Both the position numbers and the translations under genes were made by a program. A stretch of 64,000 nt of DNA, from contig NZ_BONE01000006.1 of the NCBI RefSeq assembly GCF_016862555.1, forward strand, positions 1-64,000, in the 5' to 3' direction. The stretch's first letter is position 1. Every line of letters begins with the position of its first letter. Below are positions 55,749-62,941 of this stretch, in pieces. Below the pieces are notes generated by a model, which did not search any database, was not told where the DNA came from, and saw only the letters and a list, made by a program, of their open reading frames with translations. The stretch is from Asanoa siamensis. Lineage in GTDB: Bacteria; Actinomycetota; Actinomycetes; Mycobacteriales; Micromonosporaceae.

Positions 55749-56796
55749 GCAGGTCACCTCCGGTGCGCTGGGCGGCCAGCTCCGCGGCCGTGACCTCGCG
55801 GATCGAGCTGTCGGTCGTGGGGGAGAAGCGCCGGAACAGCGCGCCGAGCGCGGGCAGCACGCCGTCGGGCATGAAGAGCACGACCAGCGCCAGCAGCACG
55901 CCGGTGGCGACGAGGTGCAGGGGCGTGTTGCCGAACTCCACCTTGAAGTACTCGAGCGCCGACCCGACGAGCAGCGCACCGACCAGCGGGCCGAACAGGT
56001 TGCGGACGCCCCCGAGCAGCGCCATCAGCACCATGTAGGAGCCGGTCAGGATGCTGAACTGGAAGATCGGGTCGAGGTCGCCGAACCAGAGCGCGTAGAG
56101 GCCGCCCGCCAGCCCGGTGAAGAAGGCCGAGACGACGAAAACCACCAGTTTGTACGCGAAGGTCGGCGTGCCCAGTGCCTCGGCCTTGTCCTCGTCCTCG
56201 CGGATCGCCTTGAGCCCCAGCCCGAACCGGGACCGGTCAATCAGCCACCAGACGAGCAGCGCGACCGCCAGCAGCGCGAGGAACAGGTAGAAGAACACGC
56301 GGTGGTGCTCGGGCCGCAGCAGCCCCGGGAACGGGCGGGGCACGTTGAGGCCGCGCGAGCCGCCGGTGAACGACGCCCAGCTCTGGAAGACCAGCAGCGT
56401 GACGAGCACCAGCGCGATGGAGACGATGACGAACGAGGCGCCGCGGACGCGCAGGGCCGCGTACCCGAGCGGCACCGCGAGCACCGCGACCATCACCGCG
56501 GCGGCCGCCAGCGCGACGAAGCTGGGCAGGCCTGCCTTGGTGACGAGCAGGCCGGTGCCGTAGGCGCCGAGGCCGGCCAGGGCGCCGTGGCCGAGCGAGA
56601 TGTAGCCGGTGAACCCGCCGACGAAGTTCCAGCTCGTCGAGAGCACCGCGTAGTTGAGCACCACGATGCCGACCGACAGGAGATAGGGATTCGGGGCGAT
56701 CGACGGGTACGCGAGCGCGACCGCCGCGAACGCGAGGAGCGCGACACCGCCCGCCGCCCGGGTCGGGGTGAGCAGCCGCTCAGAAGCGCTGGGCAA
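55726..56796 (-). CDS. HAAT-type ABC transporter permease (LivM-like)
   Basis: The 356-residue permease has 'LVGGFTGYISLGHGALAGLGAYG', typical of LivM, and about ten membrane helices, plus a cytoplasmic C-terminal tail. The TTG start has GGAGGT just upstream and overlaps the LivH-like gene by 17 bases. Confidence 0.92.
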   Translation of the reverse strand: MPSASERLLTPTRAAGGVALLAFAAVALAYPSIAPNPYLLSVGIVVLNYAVLSTSWNFVGGFTGYISLGHGALAGLGAYGTGLLVTKAGLPSFVALAAAAVMVAVLAVPLGYAALRVRGASFVIVSIALVLVTLLVFQSWASFTGGSRGLNVPRPFPGLLRPEHHRVFFYLFLALLAVALLVWWLIDRSRFGLGLKAIREDEDKAEALGTPTFAYKLVVFVVSAFFTGLAGGLYALWFGDLDPIFQFSILTGSYMVLMALLGGVRNLFGPLVGALLVGSALEYFKVEFGNTPLHLVATGVLLALVVLFMPDGVLPALGALFRRFSPTTDSSIREVTAAELAAQRTGGDLHAQSRNG

Positions 56797-57667
56797 GGCG
56801 ACCTCCGAAGAATCCCTGCGGCCGCACCGCGAGCGTGAGGAACAGCGCGATGTAGAACACCGTCTGCGCCCAGGTCGTGCCGAGCTCGATCTGCAGCAGG
56901 CTCTGCGCCAGGCCCAGCACCATCGCCGCCGCGGCCGCGCCCGGCACGCTGCCGAGGCCGCCGACCACGATGATGGCCATCAGCGGGCCGATCCAGTGCC
57001 AGTGCAGCGACGGGTAGATGGTGGTGTCGAGGGAGAGCGCCGTGCCGCCGACCGCCGCCGTGGCGAGGCCCAGGCCGAAGCCGTAGCCGGCCACCCGGTC
57101 GGTGTCGATGCCGACGAGCTTGGCCGCGTCGCGGTGCTGGATGGTCGCGCGCAGCGCCCAGCCGAACGTCGTCTTCTTCATGACGAGATAGAGCGAGGCC
57201 AGCGCGACGCCGGCGAGCCCGAACGCGATCAGCTTGACCACCGCGATGCGGGCGCCGAGCAGCTCCAGGCTCGCCGCGCCGTAGCCGAGCTGGATGCGGC
57301 GCTGCGTGCCCGAGAAGACGTAACCGAGCAGGCCCTCGATGACGACCGCGATCGCGAACGTCAGCAGGACCGACATCATCGTGAGCGTGACCGCCCGCAG
57401 CCGGGCGAGCAGCAGCCGTTGCAGCAGCACCCCGCAGCCGAAGAACAGCGGGACGGTCACCACCATCGACAGCAGCGGGTCGATGCCCAGCTCGGTGTGC
57501 GACCACCAGGCCAGGTAGGCGGCCAGGATGAGGAACGCCGAGTGGGCGATCATCACGACCCGCATGATTCCGAAGTAGAGCGTCAGCCCCGCCGCCAGGA
57601 GGGCGTAGAGCCCTCCCAGCAGCAGGCCGAGGATGACGCTCTGGAAGAGCAGGGCGCCGGACGGCAT
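56780..57667 (-). CDS. HAAT-type ABC transporter permease (LivH-like)
   Basis: The 295-residue permease has the LivH opening 'LGLLLGGLYALLAAGLTLYFGIMRVVMIAHSAF', about eight membrane helices and 'VVGGLGSVPGAAAAAM' near the C-terminus. Its start lies 5 bases after the binding-protein stop. It pairs with the LivM-like permease. Confidence 0.92.
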   Translation of the reverse strand: MPSGALLFQSVILGLLLGGLYALLAAGLTLYFGIMRVVMIAHSAFLILAAYLAWWSHTELGIDPLLSMVVTVPLFFGCGVLLQRLLLARLRAVTLTMMSVLLTFAIAVVIEGLLGYVFSGTQRRIQLGYGAASLELLGARIAVVKLIAFGLAGVALASLYLVMKKTTFGWALRATIQHRDAAKLVGIDTDRVAGYGFGLGLATAAVGGTALSLDTTIYPSLHWHWIGPLMAIIVVGGLGSVPGAAAAAMVLGLAQSLLQIELGTTWAQTVFYIALFLTLAVRPQGFFGGRLAQRF

Positions 57668-57672
57668 TCAGC

Positions 57673-58896
57673 TCACCAGGCCGGCTTGGGGTAGACGAGG
57701 TCGGCTTCCTTGGCGTCGGCCGGAAGCACGATCTTGATCTCGCCGCCCACCCACTGCTGGATCATGTGGGCGCCCTGCGGCTTGCCGGTCTCGTCCCAGG
57801 AGAGCGGGCCGACGACGGTGTCCACCTTGTTGGCGCGGACCCAGTCGACCAGCTTCTTCTGGCACTCGCCCTGCTCGGCGCAGCCGGCCGCGGTGATGGC
57901 GGCGGCCACGACCTGGCCCGTCGTGTAGGCGTTGGCCTCGTCCTCCTCGGGCGGCGACCCGAACTGCGCCGTGTACTTCTCGACGAACTCCTTGTTCGAC
58001 TCGTACGGCGCGTCCTGCGTGTAACCCGTGGGGGAGAGGATGCCCGCCGTCTTGTTGCCGATGGCCGCCGCGAACTCGGGGCTGGTCGGCGCCGTCGAGA
58101 ACGCGGCGAGCTTGGGTTGGTAGTTGAGCTGTTGCAGGGCGACGATCAGGTTGACGCCGTCCTGATATTGCGAGCCGCCCACCACCATGTCGGCCTTCGA
58201 CGTCGCGATCTTCGCGGCGATGCTGCTGAAGTCGGTGGTGTTCGGCGGGTAGACCTCGTCGACGACCGTCTTGACGCCGCCGGCCTCGAGCTTGGCCTTG
58301 AGGCCGTAGGCCGTGCCCTGGGCGAACGGGTCGTCCATGGCCGCGTAGGCGGCCGTGGTCGGACGCTGCCCCGGCGGGAGGGCGAGCAGGTGCTCGGCGA
58401 GGTGGTTGTAGTGGTCGTTGGCCACCGCCGGTGCGGCGTAGAACAGGTTCTTGAAGCCCTGCTGGAAGACCTCGGCGGCCGCGCCGGCCGGCTCGACGAA
58501 GAGCATGCCGTATTCCTCCGCCACGCGGGCGGCGGGCACGACCAGGCGGGTCGAGAAGGGACCCACCACGATGTCGACCTGGTCGCTGCCGATCAGCTGC
58601 TCGTAGTCGGCCACCACCCGGTCGGCGTTGGACTGGTCGTCGAGGACCTTGAGCTCGATCGTGCGGCCGAGCAGGCCGCCCTTGTCGTTGGTGATCTTCG
58701 CCCAGGCCTCGTAACCACGTTGGACACCCTTGCCGGGCTCGGAGAAGTCTCCGGTGAGCGGCAAGGAGATCCCGACGACGATGGGCTCGTCGGTGGAGGC
58801 CTGCTCTGGTTCGTCGCCGCCGCAGGCGCCGAGCGCGAGTGCGAGGGTCGCGCCGACCGCGGTGGCCCATCTGGTGCGGGTCGTTCGGTTCAACAT
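57673..58896 (-). CDS. HAAT-type substrate-binding lipoprotein (LivK-like)
   Basis: The 407-residue protein has a lipobox (LGAC at about residue 20) and the two-lobed receptor fold of Leu/Ile/Val-type binding proteins: 'VVGISLPLTGDFSEPGKGVQRGYEAW', 'VDIVVGPFSTRLVVPAARVAEEY', 'SKADMVVGGSQYQDGVNLI'. Substrates of this group include branched-chain amino acids, urea, amides and aromatic or sugar-derived acids. The ATG has AGGAG nine bases upstream. It is first in a seven-gene operon; a LacI regulator diverges from it across tandem palindromes, which argues for a carbohydrate-derived substrate. Confidence 0.9.
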   Translation of the reverse strand: MLNRTTRTRWATAVGATLALALGACGGDEPEQASTDEPIVVGISLPLTGDFSEPGKGVQRGYEAWAKITNDKGGLLGRTIELKVLDDQSNADRVVADYEQLIGSDQVDIVVGPFSTRLVVPAARVAEEYGMLFVEPAGAAAEVFQQGFKNLFYAAPAVANDHYNHLAEHLLALPPGQRPTTAAYAAMDDPFAQGTAYGLKAKLEAGGVKTVVDEVYPPNTTDFSSIAAKIATSKADMVVGGSQYQDGVNLIVALQQLNYQPKLAAFSTAPTSPEFAAAIGNKTAGILSPTGYTQDAPYESNKEFVEKYTAQFGSPPEEDEANAYTTGQVVAAAITAAGCAEQGECQKKLVDWVRANKVDTVVGPLSWDETGKPQGAHMIQQWVGGEIKIVLPADAKEADLVYPKPAW

Positions 58897-58923
58897 CTCC
58901 GGGCGCTCCTTCGAGCCGGGGAC

Positions 58924-58948
58924 GGAAGCGCTTGCGAAAGCGCTTTCG
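58924..58948. promoter_or_regulatory. Tandem LacI-type operators
   Basis: Two adjoining palindromic sites, GGAAGCGCTTGC (58924-58935) and GAAAGCGCTTTC (58936-58947; the perfect palindrome extends to CGAAAGCGCTTTCG), have the central CG and A/T flanks of LacI/GalR operators. They lie between the binding-protein gene and the divergent LacI gene and should control both. Confidence 0.75.
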
Positions 58949-59023
58949 TAGCCTAGGCTGTGGCATAGGCCACTGGCAATAGTCAAACGTGTCGCTGGAT
59001 CGATGCCCGCCCGGGAGTCACGC

Positions 59024-60055
59024 ATGCCCAAGCCTGGACCGCGACTGCGGCTCGTCGACGTCGCCGAGCGCGCCGGCGTCTCGCTGGCCACCGCGTCCCG
59101 CTCGCTCACCGGCCGCGACGGGGTCAGCGAGGAGGTCGCGAGCCGGGTCCGCCAGGTCGCGGCCGAGCTGGGCTACGTCGCCAACCCCTATGCGCGCACG
59201 CTGGCGGGCGGGGCCAGCTCCTCGGTCGGGCTCGTCGTGCACCAGGTCGACGACCCCTACTTCTCCGAGATCGCGGGCGGGGTCATCCAGGTCGCCGGCG
59301 AGCAGGGGCTGATGGTCCAGATCTGCCACTCCGGCCGCGACCCGCACTACGAGCTGCGGCAGATCCGGCACCTGATCGCGCAGCGGGTCGGTGTCATCAT
59401 CATCGCCGGGTCCGGCTACAACGACCCGCGGATCGAGGCGGAGACCAAGGCGGAGCTGACCGCGTTCCAGAGCCTGGGCGGCCGCGTAGCGGTCATCGGC
59501 CGGCACGCGCTCGGCGTCGACGCGGTGCTGCCCGACAACGAGGCCGGCGGGCGGGCGCTCGGCGCGCACCTGCTCGACCTGGGCCACCGGCGGATCGCGG
59601 TGGCGGCCGGCACCGGCGGCCTGACGACCGTGACCGACCGGATGGCCGGGGTGCTGGGGGCGCTGCGCGACCGCGGGCTGGACCCCGCGGAGATGCCGGT
59701 GGTGCACACCGACTTCACCCGCGACGGCGGCTGCCGCGCGACGGAACGGATCCTGCGCGACCACCCCGACACGACGGCCATCATCGCGCTGAACGACGCG
59801 ATGGCGATGGGCGTGCTGTCAGTCCTTCGTGGACAGAAGATCCCGGTCCCGAAGCGGATGTCGGTCGTCGGTTTCGACGACGTCTCGGTCGCGGCCGACC
59901 TGGCACCGTCGCTCACCACCGTCCGGCTGCCGATGACCGACTTGGGCCGGATGGCGCTGGAGCTGGCGCTGAAACCCAAGTCGGCCCGGGCCCGCCGCCG
60001 CCCCACCGGCCACAGGCTGGTAGTCCGCGACTCCACCGGTCCGGCGCCGCGCTAG
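59024..60055 (+). CDS. LacI-family transcriptional regulator
   Basis: ATG 59024 has GGGAG six bases upstream; an earlier in-frame ATG at 59003 lacks one. The 343-residue protein has an N-terminal HTH and hinge ('LVDVAERAGVSLATASRSLTGRDGVSEEVASRVRQVA', about residues 9-45) and a sugar-binding-protein-like effector domain ('VGLVVHQVDDPYFSEIAGGV' to 'VPKRMSVVGFDDV'). It probably represses the divergent transporter operon and itself through the tandem palindromes. Its stop shares a CTAG with the convergent Hsp70-like gene. Confidence 0.93.
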   Translation: MPKPGPRLRLVDVAERAGVSLATASRSLTGRDGVSEEVASRVRQVAAELGYVANPYARTLAGGASSSVGLVVHQVDDPYFSEIAGGVIQVAGEQGLMVQICHSGRDPHYELRQIRHLIAQRVGVIIIAGSGYNDPRIEAETKAELTAFQSLGGRVAVIGRHALGVDAVLPDNEAGGRALGAHLLDLGHRRIAVAAGTGGLTTVTDRMAGVLGALRDRGLDPAEMPVVHTDFTRDGGCRATERILRDHPDTTAIIALNDAMAMGVLSVLRGQKIPVPKRMSVVGFDDVSVAADLAPSLTTVRLPMTDLGRMALELALKPKSARARRRPTGHRLVVRDSTGPAPR

Positions 60056-61791
60056 CGGACGCGGGAGAACTCCTCGGATCCGGTGCTGTAGTAGAACGTC
60101 AGCTCGTCGCCGATGCAGGTGTAGCGCGACGGTTCCGGGAGGAAGTCCAAGGCACCGGAGCTCCGCCGCTCGCCGTTGCGGTAGAACTGGTACGAGCCCT
60201 TGGCCTTGATGTCGCGGGTGTATTCGAGGCCGTCGGCGTGCCGGACGTTCATGGTGCCGACACCGCGGTACACCATCCGCCAGTTCGCCCCGCCGACGGA
60301 TGCGGTGTACGCGGCGCTGGCCTTGTAGTCGAGGGTGACCGTGCCGTCCGCGCGGTACACCGCGGTCTTGCCCGCGCCGCCACGGAACTGCTGCTCTGCG
60401 CCGTTGATGATGTGCTGCTGGGTGCCGGACGTCAGCCGCCAGCTTCCGAGCACGCACGGGTCCACCCTGGACGATGCGGAGGCGGACGGTGACGGTGTGC
60501 CGGACGGCGTGCCGGCGGTCGCGGTGCCCGTCACGGCGGCGCGCGGGTCGGCGCCGCCATCGCCGCGACGACCGATCGTGGGAATCGCCGCGAGACCGGC
60601 CACCAGGACCACAGCCAACGCCACCCCGGACCATACCGCCACCCGCTTCGGTCGCCGGGTCGGCGGGGGCACGGCCGCGGGCGTCGCCGGAGAGTCGGAC
60701 GGCGCCGCCGTCGCCGGAGAGTCGGACGGCGCCGCCGTCGCCCGCAGGCTGCCCTCGGCGACGACGAGCTCCGGCTGGTCCACCAGCGTCGGTGCGACAC
60801 CCAGGGCGCGGTGCAGGGCGGTGCCGACCGCGGGCATCCGGCTCGAACCGCCGGCGAGGTAGACCGCGCCGAGCTCACGGTCCGCGATCCCGGCCGCCGT
60901 GAGGACCGCCCGCGTCGCGTCGAGCGTGCGGGCGAGCACCGGTGCGGTCAGCTCGTCGAGCTCCTCGCGGCCGAGCGGCACGTCCGCGTCGATCAGCGGC
61001 ACGTGGACGAGGGTCGTCGTCGCGCGGGAGAGCATCTCCTTGCCGGCCCGCACGTTGTCCCAGAGCTGGCGGCTGGCCCGGCGGTCGGCGACGTCGCCCG
61101 GGTTCGTCAGCCGGCGCCAGGCCACCTGGTCCCGCTGCCCCACCGTGCCGCCGAGATGGTCGACGATCGCCGCGTCGACGTCCAACCCGCCGCAGTCCGC
61201 GAGCCCTTCGGTGGCGACCGTCTCGAAGCCGGTCGCGTGGCGGCGCACCACGGACGCGTCGAACGTGCCGCCACCGAAGTCGTAGACCAGTGCGCACTGG
61301 CCGACCGGCAGCGCGCGGTCGGCGAAGGAGCTGGCGGCGGCCACCGGCTCCGCGACGAGCGAGACCGTGGGCAGGGTCCGTTCGGCGACCGCGCGGAGCA
61401 GGTCCCGGCGTCGGCTGCCCCAGGAGGCGGGGAAGGTCAGGGTCGTGCCGGTGACCGGCCCCAGCGCGACCCGCTTCGCCTCCTCCAGCACCCGGGCGAG
61501 GATGGCCTCGATCAGCTCCTCGACCGGCACCTCGCGTTCGCCGAGCAGCACGGTGCCGTCGTCGACCCGGCGTTTGGGCGTCGGCTCGAACCCGGCGGGC
61601 ATCGACAGAGCGAGGTGCAGCGCGTCCCGGCCGACCACGAGCCGCCCGGACGGGTCGACACACACGGCCGACGGCAGCAACGGCGAGCCGTCGAACAGGA
61701 TCGCCCGCGGCGGCCGGCCGTGCTCGGCCAGCGCGGCCACGGTGTGCGAGGTGCCGAAGTCGATGCCCAGCCGTGCCCCGTAGCCGTTCAC
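60052..61791 (-). CDS. Membrane-anchored Hsp70-like protein with an extracellular domain
   Basis: The 579-residue protein begins with an Hsp70/actin-type nucleotide-binding domain (about residues 1-350): phosphate-1 'LGIDFGTSHTVAALA', phosphate-2 'ALVYDFGGGTFDASVV' and adenosine 'VYLAGGSSRMPAVG'. There is no DnaK substrate-binding domain. Instead an Ala/Ser/Pro linker, one membrane helix (about 386-405), a Ser/Thr/Pro-rich stretch and a lipocalin-like outer domain of about 130 residues follow. The ATPase is thus inside and a beta-rich domain outside. Function unknown; a sensory or cell-envelope role is plausible. GTG start, leaderless-type promoter. Confidence 0.85.
   Translation of the reverse strand: MNGYGARLGIDFGTSHTVAALAEHGRPPRAILFDGSPLLPSAVCVDPSGRLVVGRDALHLALSMPAGFEPTPKRRVDDGTVLLGEREVPVEELIEAILARVLEEAKRVALGPVTGTTLTFPASWGSRRRDLLRAVAERTLPTVSLVAEPVAAASSFADRALPVGQCALVYDFGGGTFDASVVRRHATGFETVATEGLADCGGLDVDAAIVDHLGGTVGQRDQVAWRRLTNPGDVADRRASRQLWDNVRAGKEMLSRATTTLVHVPLIDADVPLGREELDELTAPVLARTLDATRAVLTAAGIADRELGAVYLAGGSSRMPAVGTALHRALGVAPTLVDQPELVVAEGSLRATAAPSDSPATAAPSDSPATPAAVPPPTRRPKRVAVWSGVALAVVLVAGLAAIPTIGRRGDGGADPRAAVTGTATAGTPSGTPSPSASASSRVDPCVLGSWRLTSGTQQHIINGAEQQFRGGAGKTAVYRADGTVTLDYKASAAYTASVGGANWRMVYRGVGTMNVRHADGLEYTRDIKAKGSYQFYRNGERRSSGALDFLPEPSRYTCIGDELTFYYSTGSEEFSRVR
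60683..60736 (-). repeat. Perfect 27-base tandem duplication inside the Hsp70-like gene
   Basis: Units 60683-60709 and 60710-60736 are identical. They encode two copies of a nine-residue SDSPAT(A/P)A-type segment in the linker between the ATPase domain and the membrane helix. The unit count may vary between strains. Confidence 0.9.
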
Positions 61792-61797
61792 GGTGCA

Positions 61798-61803
61798 ACC
61801 GTA
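61798..61803 (-). promoter_or_regulatory. Candidate -10 element for a leaderless transcript
   Basis: On the minus strand TACGGT lies 6 bases before the GTG at 61791; no Shine-Dalgarno sequence is present. It lies just after the stop of the aldo/keto reductase gene. Confidence 0.45.
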
Positions 61804-61813
61804 TCGAAGACCC

Positions 61814-62860
61814 TCAGCCGGCCTGGGAGGAGCGGGCCCAGATGTTGAGGTCGGACTCCGTGGCGTGGCGGTCGATCTCGGCGAGCTCGTCGGCCGTGAA
61901 CGCCAGGTTGTCCAGCGCGGACAGGCTGTCGTCGAGCTGCGCCACGCTGCTGGCGCCGATCAGCGTCGAGGTCATCCGCGGGTCGCGCAGGGTCCAGGCG
62001 AGCGCCATCTGCGCCAGCGTCTGGCCGCGGCCGCGGGCGAGGTCGTTGAGCGCCCGGACCTTGCCGAGGTTCTCCCCGGTCAGCCAGCCCGCGTCGAACG
62101 AGCCTTCGCGGGCGGCCCGGGAACCCGCCGGGATCCCGTCGAGGTAGCGGTCGGTCAGCATGCCCTGCGCCAGCGGCGAGAAGCCGATGCAGCCCACGCC
62201 TTCCCGGTCGAGCACGTCGAGCAGCCCGTCCTCGATCCAGCGGTTGAGCATCGAGTACGACGGCTGGTGGATCAGCAACGGCGTGCCCATGTCCCGCAGG
62301 ATCCGCACCGCCTGCTCGGTCATCGCCGGCGAGTAGGACGAGATGCCGACGTAGAGCGCCTTGCCCTGGCGTACCGCCGCGTCGAGCGCGCCCATCGTCT
62401 CCTCGAGCGGCGTCTCGGGGTCGAACCGGTGCGAGTAGAAGATGTCGACGTAGTCGAGGCCCATCCGGGCCAGGCTCTGGTCGAGGCTGGCGAGCAGATA
62501 TTTCCGGGAACCCCAGATGCCGTACGGCCCCGGCCACATGTCGTACCCGGCCTTCGTGGAGACGACCAGCTCGTCCCGGTACGGCCGGAGGTCGCTCGCC
62601 ATGATCTGCCCGAACGCCTCCTCGGCCGATCCGTAGGGCGGGCCGTAGTTGTTGGCCAGGTCGAAGTGGGTGACGCCGCGGTCGAAGGCGCGCCGGAGGA
62701 TCGCCCGCTGGTTCTCCAGCGGCCGCTCGCCGCCGAAGTTCTGCCACAGGCCGAGTGAGATGGCGGGCAGCTTGAGCCCACTACGACCGGAGCGGCGGTA
62801 GGGCATCGCGTCGTAGCGGTCGTCGGCGGCGGCGTACACGGAGGTTCCGATAGCGGGCAT
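61814..62860 (-). CDS. Aldo/keto reductase (YghZ/Gpr type)
   Basis: The 348-residue NADPH-dependent TIM-barrel enzyme has the catalytic tetrad: Asp and Tyr in 'HFDLANNYGP', Lys in 'VVSTKAGYDMWPGPYG' and His in 'YVDIFYSHRFDPETPLEETM'. The 'RRSGRSGLKLPAISLGLWQNFG' start and 'MWPGPYG' segment are typical of L-glyceraldehyde-3-phosphate reductases and Shaker beta-subunit-like reductases. It probably detoxifies aldehydes in the cytoplasm. Leaderless-type start. Confidence 0.9.
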   Translation of the reverse strand: MPAIGTSVYAAADDRYDAMPYRRSGRSGLKLPAISLGLWQNFGGERPLENQRAILRRAFDRGVTHFDLANNYGPPYGSAEEAFGQIMASDLRPYRDELVVSTKAGYDMWPGPYGIWGSRKYLLASLDQSLARMGLDYVDIFYSHRFDPETPLEETMGALDAAVRQGKALYVGISSYSPAMTEQAVRILRDMGTPLLIHQPSYSMLNRWIEDGLLDVLDREGVGCIGFSPLAQGMLTDRYLDGIPAGSRAAREGSFDAGWLTGENLGKVRALNDLARGRGQTLAQMALAWTLRDPRMTSTLIGASSVAQLDDSLSALDNLAFTADELAEIDRHATESDLNIWARSSQAG

Positions 62861-62866
62861 GGGCTC

Positions 62867-62872
62867 ACCCTA
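62867..62872 (-). promoter_or_regulatory. Candidate -10 element for a leaderless transcript
   Basis: On the minus strand TAGGGT lies 6 bases before the ATG at 62860, with no Shine-Dalgarno sequence. Confidence 0.5.
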
Positions 62873-62941
62873 GGCCCGCCCGCGCGGCCGACGATCCGCG
62901 TACCCGCCCGTGTGGGATATGCCGCGTGGTCTGATGAAGGT

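Noticed and set aside
54293-58896. Calling the HAAT genes a branched-chain amino acid transporter outright
   Set aside because: The family covers many substrates, and the LacI operator and secreted sugar-dehydrogenase-like partner argue against assigning amino acids.
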